From Orobanche coerulescens (Eukaryota > Streptophyta > Magnoliopsida > Lamiales > Orobanchaceae): a stretch of DNA of 64,000 bases. Both the position numbers and the translations under genes were made by a program. The notes beneath the pieces are model-generated. The model saw only the letters and a program-made list of their open reading frames with translations, had not been told where the DNA came from and did not search any database. Shown here in pieces: positions 54,467 through 64,000 of the stretch (positions are counted from its first letter, which is position 1; each line of letters opens with the position of its first letter). The stretch spans positions 6,929,001 through 6,993,000 of the forward strand of contig CM065804.1 of the NCBI GenBank assembly GCA_033398695.1, read 5' to 3'.

Positions 54467-55255
54467 AATCTCCCCAAACTTAAACCAATGCTTGTCCTCA
54501 AGCATAATTCGAGTGAAAGAATTTCAAGAAGCATGTATTGAAAAATCCAAGATGATAGCCATATTCAAGGGAGAATAAATAATCATGAACAAGTAAGAAG
54601 AAAATTAAAGTACCTCAACCAATCTCAACATCTTCATTGGCATCAAGTGAGAGAAAATTCAATGGCCTCACAAGGGGTCACTCTCGCTCAAGTAGATATA
54701 GGGATTATTAAGCAATCACTCACGTCAAAACATGGTGTGTCCTTACCATATACTCGCACAAAAATCAAATCTCCACTACTTAGATGAACTCATGCATATA
54801 ATCAAAAGGACTTTTATGGTTTTAACGGGGCTTTAGGTATGGGTAGGATAAAAAGGATAAATAAAGGATTCGTTGGTCAAGACTAATCATGAAGTTAAGT
54901 GCATAACAAATCCTACAAACAATGAATCACCGTCCTTTCCTTGAGCACCCTTTTTGGCACATGTAATCGCATAGCCACGAAAGATTAGTTGAGGTCAGTG
55001 GCTTAACAACATTCGAGGGGGGTATTTTTACGGCCGCCCCCCTATTTTTTTTTTTTTTTTTTTAGGTTTCGGCCTTTATTTTTTTCATCTCAATTTCAGC
55101 ACTTTTTTTTTCACTTCACCACCCACTTTTTGATGATTTCTCGTCCTTCCCTCGACTTGTTATACACTTAATTCACAACCAAATCTTGACCAAGGGTTCA
55201 AACGGATGAATTTTCACCAAAAATTAGATAATGGCTAATCAAATGTGCTGGATCA
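54467..55255 (-). other. C-family 3' untranslated remnant (fragment D)
   Basis: The sequence is closely similar to 23498-24290 of element C and 59611-60395 of element E, including the ggggggt...cccccc-poly-T block (55016-55063). Similarity stops abruptly after atgtgctggatcaaa at about 55255, where pol coding begins. No gene is present. Confidence 0.75.
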
Positions 55256-58088
55256 AAAAGTCTAGACAGATGATCCGCCACTTGGTTTTCTGTTCCCTTT
55301 CTGTCTCTGATTTCTATGTTGAATTCTTGCATAAGTAGAACCCATCGGATTAGCCTTGACTTTGCATCTTGCTTTGTCATTAAATATTTCAAAGCTGAAT
55401 GGTCAATGTAGACAATGACCTTCGATCCCAATAAGTAGGATCTAAATTTGTCAAAGGCATAAACCACTGCAAGCATCTCTTTTTCAGTTGTTGTGTAGTT
55501 CAGTTGAGCATCATTTATAGTCCTGCTAGCATAATGGATTACTTGCATCATTTTGTCCTTCTTCTGGCCCAGCACGACCCCCACGGCATAATCACTTGCA
55601 TCGCACATCAAAATGAATGGAATAGTCCAATCTGGAGAAATGATGATTGGAGCTGATGTAAGCTTATCTTTCAAAGTTGCAAAGGCCGTGTGGCATTCAT
55701 TTGTGAAAAGGAATGGTGTATCTTTCTCAAGCAAAGAACAGAGAGGTTTTGCTATTTTTGAGAAATCTTTTATGAATCTCCGATAGAATCTTGGATGCCC
55801 GAGAAAACTCCTTACTCCTTTCACCGAAATTGGTGGAGGAAGTTTTGCAATCACTTGGATCTTTGCCTTATCGACTTCAATTCCATGTTGTGAGATTCTA
55901 TGGCCAAATACGATTCCTTCCTGGACCATGAAGTGACATTTCTCCCAATTGAGAACTAGATTTGTGTCTTCACATCTTTCCAAGACCATGCCTAAGTGAT
56001 TTAGGCATTTATCAAATGAATCTCCGAAAACCGAGAAATCGTCCATGAAAACTTCAATGAATTTTTCAACCATGTCTGAGAATATTGACATCATGCATCT
56101 TTGAAATGTGGCTGGAGCATTGCACAATCCGAATGGGATTCTTCTATAGGCAAATGTTCCATAAGGGCATGTGAATGTTGTTTTCTCTTGGTCTTCTGGG
56201 GCTATTACGATTTGGTTGTACCCTGAATAGCCGTCGAGAAAATAGTAGTAAGAATGTCCCGCCAATCTATCGAGCATCTGATCAATAAATGGGAGTGGAA
56301 AATGATCTTTTCTTGTCGTCTTGTTTAGTTTCCTGTAATCAATGCACATTCTCCATCCTGTGATCGGTCGTGTCGGTATAAGTTCATTGTGCTCGTTCTC
56401 TATGATCGTGATTCCACTCTTTTTGGACACCATATGTACAGGGCTCACCCATGGACTATCTGAGATTAGATAAATGATTCCTGCGTCAAGTGATTTAAGA
56501 ATCTCTGCCTTTACAATCATGTTAGGATTCAAACGTCGTTGATGCTCAATTGAAGGTTTGCAGTCATCTTCCATCAAAATTTTGTGAGTGCATATAGAGG
56601 GGCTTATTCCTCTAATGTCCGCAATAGTCCATCCAATTGCTCTTTTGTGATTCCTCAATACCCTTAATAATTTCCCTTCTTCAAGTTCGGTCAATATGTT
56701 AGATATGATGACCAGAAGTGTAGAGGAAATGCCCAAGTAAGCGTATCTCAAATGTGTGGGTAGAGGTTTGAGATCAAGTATTGGAGCTTCTTGTAAAGAA
56801 GGGAGGGGTTTAGCGGAGCTTGTCCCCAATTATTCAAAATGTGAATGCCTTCTTAAGGGTGGTAGTGCTTCTAGATAGTTAACTGTTTCGGCCAAGTGAT
56901 ATTCTTCTTCCATGCTGGTTAGAGAATTTGCTATACATATCTCAAGAGGATCTTTAGATAGAATTTTCTCCAAAGATTTGTTTACCATGGCTTCAATTGC
57001 GTCTATTCTTAGACAATACTCATCTGTGGAGGGTTGATTCAAAGTTTTTAGGACATCGAAGATGACATGTTTGTCTTCCACTCTGAGAATTAGCTTTCCT
57101 TCATAGACGTCAATAAGAGCACGTCCGGTTGCGAGAAATGGTCGTCCCAAAATAATGGGAATGTCCTGATCTTCTTCCATGTCAAGGATGATAAAATCTG
57201 CTGGAAATATGAATTTATCAACCTTGACGAGCACATCTTCTATTATCCCATGTGGATATTTGATTGACCGATCGACTAATTGTAGTGAAACTGTTGTTGC
57301 TTTTGCTTCTCCCAAGTTCAGTTTTTTGAAAATTGACAGGGGCATCAAGTTGATACTTGCCCCTAAATCACAAAGAGCTTTGCCAAAATTCACTTCACCA
57401 ATTTTACACGGGATTGTGAAAGTTCCCGGATCTTTTAGCTTGGGTGGCAACTTCTTCTGTAGTATTGCGCTGCATTCCTCTGTTAACATGACAGTTTCGT
57501 ATTCTTCAAGCCTTTGTTTGTTGGAAAGAATATCTTTCATAAATTTGGCATAGCTTGGCATTTGTGCTAGAGCATCGGCAAAAGGAATGTTGATGTGTAG
57601 CTTTTTGAAAATTTCCAAGAATTTCCCGAATTGAGCATCGAGCTTGTGATTCTTCAACCGTTGAAAAAATGTGATAGGTGGAACATAAGATTTTGTAGCA
57701 ACAGGACCTTTTTGAGATGTAGGTCCTGATTCAGATTCTTTTTCTGATTCTTGATTTTGTTTATCTTTTTGTTTTTCCATAGAAATTTCTGGCAGCTGCA
57801 CTCCACTTCTTGTTGTGATAGCTTGGACATTTTCCCTTGGATTTACCTCAGTATTGCTAGGTAACATGCCATGAGATCTTTCTGAAAGTATTTTGGCCAT
57901 TTGGCCAACTTGTGTCTCCAGATTTTTAATTGAAGCATCATTGCGTGTTGTTCAGCTAGTTTCGTGATTGCTTCTTCCCACCCGGGCTTCTTTTCTTGAT
58001 GCGTTGGATTCAACACATTGTTGTTGTTTGCATAAGAAAAATTTGGATGATTTTTGTACCCTGGATTGTATGTTGGCCCGTAAGGATT
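55256..58088 (-). pseudogene. Athila-type gag end, protease, reverse transcriptase and RNase H, probably of element F
   Basis: The frame runs 57900-55198 with a single in-frame TAA at 56830-56832; upstream gag sequence (NPYGPTYNPGYKNHPNF) reaches 58088 after a frameshift near 57925. Protease LCDLGASINLMP lies at about residue 175. Reverse transcriptase motifs are [40 protein letters not shown] and [12 protein letters not shown]. RNase H motifs are [14 protein letters not shown] and [16 protein letters not shown]. Coding stops after VADHLSRLF at the junction with fragment D; integrase is absent. The protein differs clearly from element C's, so it is another Athila lineage. It most likely belongs to element F, with integrase lost in the rearrangement at 55255. 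Confidence 0.8.
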
Positions 58089-59610
58089 TGACCACGCTGT
58101 CGTGACGCGCCAAAATTAGTTATTTTTATTTTCCTCGGCTTACTTCTACTAACTAGTAGTATCGGCAAGTAAGGGTCGATCCCACGAAGAACGGTAAATC
58201 AATTATACTAATTAAGGATTAAGTACTTTGTGCAATAAAAAATAACGAAGGGCGGGATTTTGTTTCTGATCTTAACTAAAATAATTTGCATAAAATAAAA
58301 AAAAATAAACAAAGGAAATAAAAATCGAAAATATCAATTAAAGGAATAATCTAGTCCTTAGTTCCGTTATCCACCGTTTCGAATTAATTCAAGTTTCAAT
58401 GCAGCGCTTATCTCTTCTCTAATCTCATGAACTCCTATTCCGAAGCCAACAACAAGATCTGTTGACCCCAATTATTTCCAAGTTTATTCAATTAAAACAA
58501 GCTCTTTAATCGAACCTATCTATACAGTGGATTCAAAACAAGCTCTTCAAATCTCGCTCGCTAGATGCATTAAAAACCAAAATAATGGAATAGGCAAGAT
58601 ATTAAGTTCATAAGCTCGACTTAAGGGATCTCGATTTTGTGTTACTCAATTGGGAAAAATCAATTGTTTGCTACTTGTGAAATTAAAATTGCAACAATTA
58701 CGGATTACAACTCAATTTCTAGCATAAGACATAAAACTCCTAATCTAGTTGGCCAAACCAAATCAAGAAATTAAATGGCATAGTCGTGAATTCAATAACA
58801 CAAAAGTAATTCAAGAGAATTCGAGTTGAGAATACGCTACGGGATTAAAACATGAATAATTCAAATACAGTTTCAAACTTCACTACGAACTAGAATAGAA
58901 AATTAGTCGGACATGTTGGCGTTCGAAAACAGCAATTTAATGATAGACATGAAAAGAAAGAAATTCAAACGGTGCAGTCTTCTTCTTCCACGTCGGAATC
59001 GGCTCGGTTGCTCCGGTGAGAAAACGGTTCGGTCGCTCCCTTTCTCCTTCTGCTCCAGCCGTTCTCCTTCTGCTCCAGCCGTGAATTGATGTTCCAAAAA
59101 ACTTCATTTAATTACAGCCCTTCTCTCCTTTTATAATTATTCCTTATCTCTTAGTTTCCTTCTTTAATTGGGAATCCTTCCTTCTTGAGTTTTAATTTCC
59201 TTGGAGTTTTTCTTCCCAAATCTATTCCAATTCCCTTTTCCAGCATATGGACCAATTTATTGCCTTGTGGAACTGATTGGGCAATTTTTGAGTCATTTCT
59301 TGGGCCCCAAGTAAGATTATTTTCGTAACATGACTGCTACTGGGTCAGCGAACTGACACTGGGCCACCCAGTGTCGCGCGGCATTTTCTTTATTTAAGCC
59401 CAAATCACTTTGGCTTGGTCCGTTTGATGATCCAAATTACTCCTTAAGCTTAAAAACTCCATCAAACACCTAAATTAGACAACAAATTGCCAAGTGAAGT
59501 AAATTGCATCCAAAATATAAATATATGGAAATTAACCAAGTGTGCCAACATAAAATCCATTAAAATCTTATAATTAACAATGATTTTAGCACACTATTTT
59601 CGTTCTATCA
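58089..59610 (-). repeat. Element E 3' LTR
   Basis: The 1522-bp LTR starts TGACCACGCTGTCGTGACGC and ends TTCTATCA, belonging to the same family as element C's LTRs. The inverted pair cactgggcca/cccagtg lies at about 59358-59375. It is followed by the polypurine tract at 59611. Confidence 0.85.
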
Positions 59611-61421
59611 AATCTCCCCAAACTTAAACCAATGCTTGTCCTCAAGCATAATTCGAGTGAAAGAATTTCAAGAAGCATATATTGAAAAATCCAAGATCAT
59701 AGCCATATTCAAGGGAGAATAAATAATCATGAACAAGTAAGAAGAAAATTAAAGTACCTCAACCAATCTCAACATCTTCATTGGCATCAAGTGAGAGAAA
59801 ATTCAATGGCCTCACAAGGGGTCACTCTCGCTCAAGTAGATATAGGGATTATTAAGCAATCACCCACGTCAAAACATGGTGTGTCCTTACCACATACTCG
59901 CACAAAAATCAAATCTCCACTACGTAGAAGAACGCATGCATATAATCAAAAGGGCTTTTATGGTTGTAGCGGGGCTTTAGGTATGGGTAGAATAAAAGAA
60001 TAAATAAAGGATTCGTTGGTCGAGACTAATCATGAAATTATGTGCATAACAAATCCTACAAACAATGAATCACCATCCTTTCCTTGAGCACCCTTTTAGG
60101 CACATGTAATCGCATAGTCACGAAAGATTAGTTGAGGTCAGTGGCTTAACAACATTCGAGGGGGGTATTTTTACGGCCGCCCCCTTATTTTTTTATATTT
60201 TTTTTGTTTCGACCTTTATTTTTTTCATCTTAATTTCAGCACTTTTTTTTCACTTCACCACCCACTTTTTGATAATTCCTCGTCCTTCCCTCGGCTTGTT
60301 ATACACCTAATTCACAACCAATCCTTGACCAAAGGTTCAAACGGATGAATTTTCACCAAAAAATAGATAATGGCTAATAAAATGTGGTGGATCAAAGAAA
60401 AAGGTTTAGGTCCAAATGTGTCGAGGTGGGAAAATATAAGCCAAGTGGGTTATTCCTAATTTGCCTTTATCACTTTACTGCATGAGAACACTAACATAGT
60501 CTTGACATGTATAATTGATTAAGTTCTAGCATGAACACGACACGTTTGACCCCACAAGAAGAAATAGTGAGCATGTATATGTATAATTATTTATATATGT
60601 GTATATATATATATATTTTGCTCTACGGCTCAAAACTCACGAATAAAAAGGGCTTGTGCCATGAATCCCTCACACTTTTATCCAAATTCAAAATCAAGAA
60701 AGTGAACTACCCTTATTAAAATCAAACTAGTCAATCATATTCATTTCCTATGTCAGGCCATACTTAAATCCCCAATACACGATCTTGATTCAATCACACA
60801 AATTTAGCTAAGGACAATTTTAAATATATTACATCACACTTTCCAAATTCAATTAATCATTCCGACTCCAATTTCCCCAAACTTAAAATTCAGCACACAA
60901 CTCTAAAGAAAGGAAGGAAGAGAAAAAGAAAAATAAAGGATAGTAAAAAGTCTAGAGTAGGAATCACCGGGCTAATGAAGGAGAAGGGCTTCCAGCTGCT
61001 CGGTTCGGTCCTCCATCCCATGTTTCTTGTGCACCTCCGTTGCATTAGCTTCAACATCTTGACGGCGATCTCGAATGGGCGGCGCTTGGGGCTGATGTCG
61101 ACTGAAAAGAGAGATGGAGAAGTTAGGGGTTGCAGAGTAAAAAGAAGATACCGAGAAAGAGAGAAACGGAGAGAGGGAAAAAGAAGAAGAGAGAAGGAAG
61201 AGAATAAAAATAAAAATAAGGGAAGTAATAGAATAGAAAAAAATAAAAGGGATAGCAAAAAAAAATAAAAAAAATAAAATAAAAAATAAAGAAAGGTAGA
61301 AATAAAATACGAAATGCAAGAAATAGATTACCACTTACCTAAAATATAATTAGCAGAAAAAAATAAATAATAAAAAGAAAATTGGACTAAAAAAAAAAAA
61401 AAAAAAAGAAGTAAAAAAAAA
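59611..61421 (-). other. Element E 3' untranslated region
   Basis: It is closely similar to element C's 3' region up to about 60960, including the ggggggt...ccccc block at 60157-60207. At 60960-61110 a small - strand frame (EANATEVHKKHGMEDRTEQL) corresponds to the coiled-coil end of C's env-like ORF, so most of that ORF has been deleted. From 61120 to 61420 the DNA is purine-rich low-complexity sequence that opens false Ser/Leu/Phe-rich frames. Confidence 0.6.
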
Positions 61422-61437
61422 TTGGGTTGCCTCCCAA
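61422..61437 (-). promoter_or_regulatory. Conserved post-integrase motif in element E
   Basis: The block ttgggttgcctcccaa, then caagcgcc, poly-T and tacgtcattggctcgacga, matches 26718-26766 of element C. Here it follows the protease-tail ORF instead of integrase, which marks one edge of the missing pol segment. Confidence 0.55.
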
Positions 61438-61486
61438 CAAGCGCCTTTTTTTTTTACGTCATTGGCTCGACGAAGAACTTCCCTTT

Positions 61487-62300
61487 TTAGTGAACACACC
61501 AAGGAGGTTTTGGTATGGGTCTCAATAGATGTACGACTGATGACTCGTCTTCTTGAACCACACCAAACTTTCTCGAAGTGTTTATTGAAAACTTTCCTCC
61601 CTTGAGATGCTCATCGAAGGCTAACTCTGGTTCACTTTTTCCATATAATTTCTCATATATTGGCTGTAATTCTCTTTGAAGCTCCGCAAAATTATTTTTT
61701 TTATCAGCCTCCAAGTCTTTAGTAAGCACCACTCCGAGTCTACCCCTGCAATGCAATTCAAACACTTCCTCGACAATAGGGTCAATCATGCTTAATGCAA
61801 AAATAGAGCAATCTTCCTCAGGAAATTTCATAGCATCATAAATATTAAACCGTACGATTTGGTCATCAAATTCCATCGTGAGAGATCCTTCACGAACATC
61901 TATTTTGGTATTGGCAGTATTTAGAAATGGCCTTCCTAACAAAATAGGTGTTGACTTTGATGACTCGTTTTGCATATCAAGAACATAGAAGTCGGCTGGA
62001 AATATAAGTGTATTGACTTGGACAAGAATGTCCTCAATTACCCCTTCGGGATACACAAGGCTACGATCCGCCAATTGTATAATTATCCTTGTTTCTCGAA
62101 GAGGTCCTAGATTTAAGGAGGTGTATATAGAGCGTGGCATAACATTTATTGATACTCCTAAATCTAGCATGGCTCGTTCAAAACCCATATTTCCAATTTG
62201 ACAAGGAATAGCAAACATACCTGGATCTTCCCGTTTTGGTGCAATTTATTTTGGAATACAGCGGACACATTTTCTCCCATAGCCACCTTCCCATTCCCCT
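61487..62300 (-). pseudogene. Element E protease with a divergent C-terminal tail
   Basis: The frame 62218-61487 (243 codons) carries the protease active site LDLGVSINVMP and ILLGRPFLNTANTKIDV. It is almost identical to element C up to DPIVEEVFELHC. After that it diverges completely into about 85 residues (VVLTKDLEADKKNNFAELQR, then INTSRKFGVVQEDES) ending PKPPWCVH at a stop. No reverse transcriptase follows. Upstream, a 1-bp loss near 62243 breaks the join to gag. The tail is unlike anything in element C and is unrecognised. Confidence 0.7.
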
Positions 62301-64000
62301 TTAATCTCCGTTTGTTGGTGCATAAGTCTTTAAGGAACTTTGCGTATTTCGGAATTTGTTGAATTGCGTCGAGTAAGGGAATGTTGATCTCAACCTTTCA
62401 AAATACGTCGAGGATTTGCTTCTCTTTATTCACGATCGCTGCCTTTTTGACCCTAGATGGAAAAGGTAACTCGTTAGTCTCAAAAGGAGCAGTTTTGGAC
62501 GAATTTACCTTGCTGTCCGGCAGTTCTGCACTGGGTGCTGATTCTGCACTGGGTGTCCCAGTGTTGATCTGTTCAGTGGATTTTTCCTCCTCGTTTTCAG
62601 CTTCCTCCACCTCCTTAGGCTCCTTAAGCTGCTTCCCACTCCTTAGATTTACAGCACTCACGTTATTTGGGTTCGGTTCAGGTTGGGATGGCAATTTCCC
62701 ACTATTTTGGTTTTCCAAGCGGCTCACCGTGGTGGCTAGTTGACTCACTTGATTTTCGAGAATTCTGATACTCGATTTAGTGTCATGCTGGAATTGATTC
62801 ATGCCATGTTGGATCTGGTTCATGCCTTGTTGGAACTGATTCATCGTGTTTTCCATGAGTGTCTTCATCATATCCTCCAAAGATTGTGTCGAATTTTCGG
62901 TGGGCTGCTTGTAGAATTGTCCCCTATTCTGTGGAGGCGCCTCTTGCTGGTTTTTCCATCGAAAGTTATGGTGATCTCTCCATCCTGGGTTGTATGTGTT
63001 CGAGTATGGATCGTTCTTCCTCCCATAAGAATTTTCAGTTCCAATTGCATTGGCGTGCGCCTCGATTTCATCAAACAAAATCCGACAATTCTCCGTTGTA
63101 TGCTCCGTGGTTTTGCAAAGACGACAGGGTACGACTGGCGTGCTATTACCTGCAGCAAGTTTTATAACAAAAGTAGTTAGCTCATTCAATTTTTCCTCAA
63201 GGGACGAGTCATGGATCTCCGTCACCATCCTGATCAGTGCATCGCGACATCCAAATTGTTGTGAATTGGCCGCCATGTTGGATATGAGAGCCCTTGCGGC
63301 CGTGGGAGTTTTGTTAACTAGGGCTCCTCCACTTGCTGCATCTATCGTGTTCCGCTCCATCGGGTTAAGTCATTCGTAAAAATATTGAATAAGGAGCTGC
63401 TCGCTAATTTGATGTTGCGGGCATCGAGATACCAATTGTTTGAATCGTTCCCAATATTCATGCAACGTTTCTCCGGTCATTTGCCTTGCACCACATATTT
63501 CTTTCCTTAGGTTGGCCGCTCGAGAGGCTGGAAAATATTTTTGTAGAAATAAGCTCTCCATCTCGTTCCACGTTGTGATAGTGGCCGATGGTAAATAAAA
63601 TAACCAATCCTTAGCCGAATCTTTTAATGAGAATGGGAAGGTTCTAAGCTTGATTTGTTCTTCGGTGACACCGTTCGGCTTCATGCTTGAACAAACGACA
63701 TGAAATTCCTTGAGATGTTTGTGCGGATCCTCTCCTGATAGACCATGAAATGCAGGTAGCAAGTGAATCAACCCCGACTTCAATTCAAAGGTGTTGTTGT
63801 TGTCAATAGCCGGGATCGTGATGCACAGTGGTTGTTGAGGTAGCTCCGGGTTTGCTAATTGCTTCAGCATCTTTTCAGCGTTATTTGCCATGACTCCAAT
63901 TTCGTCCTCCGACTCACTCGGTGATGTTTCGAGGGAAAATGGTAAGTGCCCGAATGTTTCTTTGGCTTCTTTTGCTTTCCGCCTGAAAACACGATCTCGC
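62300..64000 (-). pseudogene. Element E gag (partial, runs off the window)
   Basis: Closely similar to element C gag: GLSGEDPHKHLKEF, FPFSLKDSAKDWLFYLP, FPASRAANLRKEICGARQ and zinc knuckle CRLCKTTEHTTENC. The frame reaches the window end. Two in-frame TGA stops break it: one in the YFYEGLNP segment at 63367-63369, and one after KEKQILDVF at about 62395-62397 where C has CGG (Arg). Near 62377 it retains the 2 bp that element C has lost. Confidence 0.85.

Larger units (their letters stand above)
58089..64000 (-). mobile_element. Element E: gag-protease-only Athila derivative (partial)
   Basis: The 3' LTR (58089-59610) sits directly against gag coding of the host element; the flank is ggatt. 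Internal sequence continues past the window end, so the 5' LTR is not seen. On the - strand it holds gag and protease related to element C. It then has a short tail, the post-integrase motif and the C-type 3' region. Reverse transcriptase, RNase H and integrase are missing. Confidence 0.8.

Noticed and set aside
60890..61334. Overlapping Ser/Leu/Phe-rich and Lys/Arg-rich frames
   Set aside because: They are translations of a purine/pyrimidine-rich low-complexity tract in element E's 3' region.

Overview
This window looks like nuclear DNA from a eudicot flowering plant. It holds one intron-containing plant gene, canonical GT-AG introns, Stowaway, Tourist and hAT-like MITEs, an RTE-type LINE, and a large nest of Ty3/gypsy LTR retrotransposons. 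The species cannot be named from the sequence. No bacterial-style operons, CRISPR arrays or phage genes are present.

Region 1 (1-6.4 kb) carries the only apparently intact host gene. It has five exons on the + strand (334 codons plus stop) encoding a Golgi nucleotide-sugar transporter of the UDP-rhamnose/UDP-galactose type. Its introns 3 and 4 are packed with small transposons: a tRNA-derived SINE with a 12-bp target duplication, two or three Tourist-like MITEs and one hAT-like MITE.

Region 2 (6.4-19.9 kb) is AT-rich intergenic DNA with about eight hAT-like, palindrome-rich MITEs, several with clean 8-bp target duplications. It also holds a 5'-truncated RTE LINE with a 16-bp target duplication, a broken DUF1985-type gene on the - strand, and small relics of a non-LTR zinc-binding domain and a chromovirus integrase.

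Region 3 (19.9-64 kb) is nested LTR retrotransposons. Names used below: element A (19876-40075, - strand, TSD ttttc) is a large non-coding element. Element C (21948-33905, - strand, TSD ggtat) is a full-length but frameshifted Athila-type gypsy element inserted 4 bp from the inner end of A's 3' LTR. Element F (- strand) has its 3' LTR at 40592-42173, an env-like ORF at 51810-52940 and probably its pol at 55256-58088; its 5' end lies beyond the window. Element B (42666-51187, + strand, TSD tgtaa/tgtag) is a second large non-coding element inserted in F's 3' region. Fragment D (52941-55255) is a C-family 3' LTR plus 3' untranslated region inserted in F's env-like ORF. Element E (58089 to the window end, - strand) is a C-family relative inserted in F's gag that keeps gag-protease but lacks reverse transcriptase and integrase.

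The most unusual pattern is shared by unrelated LTRs. A, B, F and a module inside A each carry an array of 12-14 bp palindromes of similar design (TTACG..CGTAA or TTAGCG..CGCTAA) just upstream of a TATA box. The C/E family has a CACTGGG/CCCAGTG inverted repeat in a comparable place.
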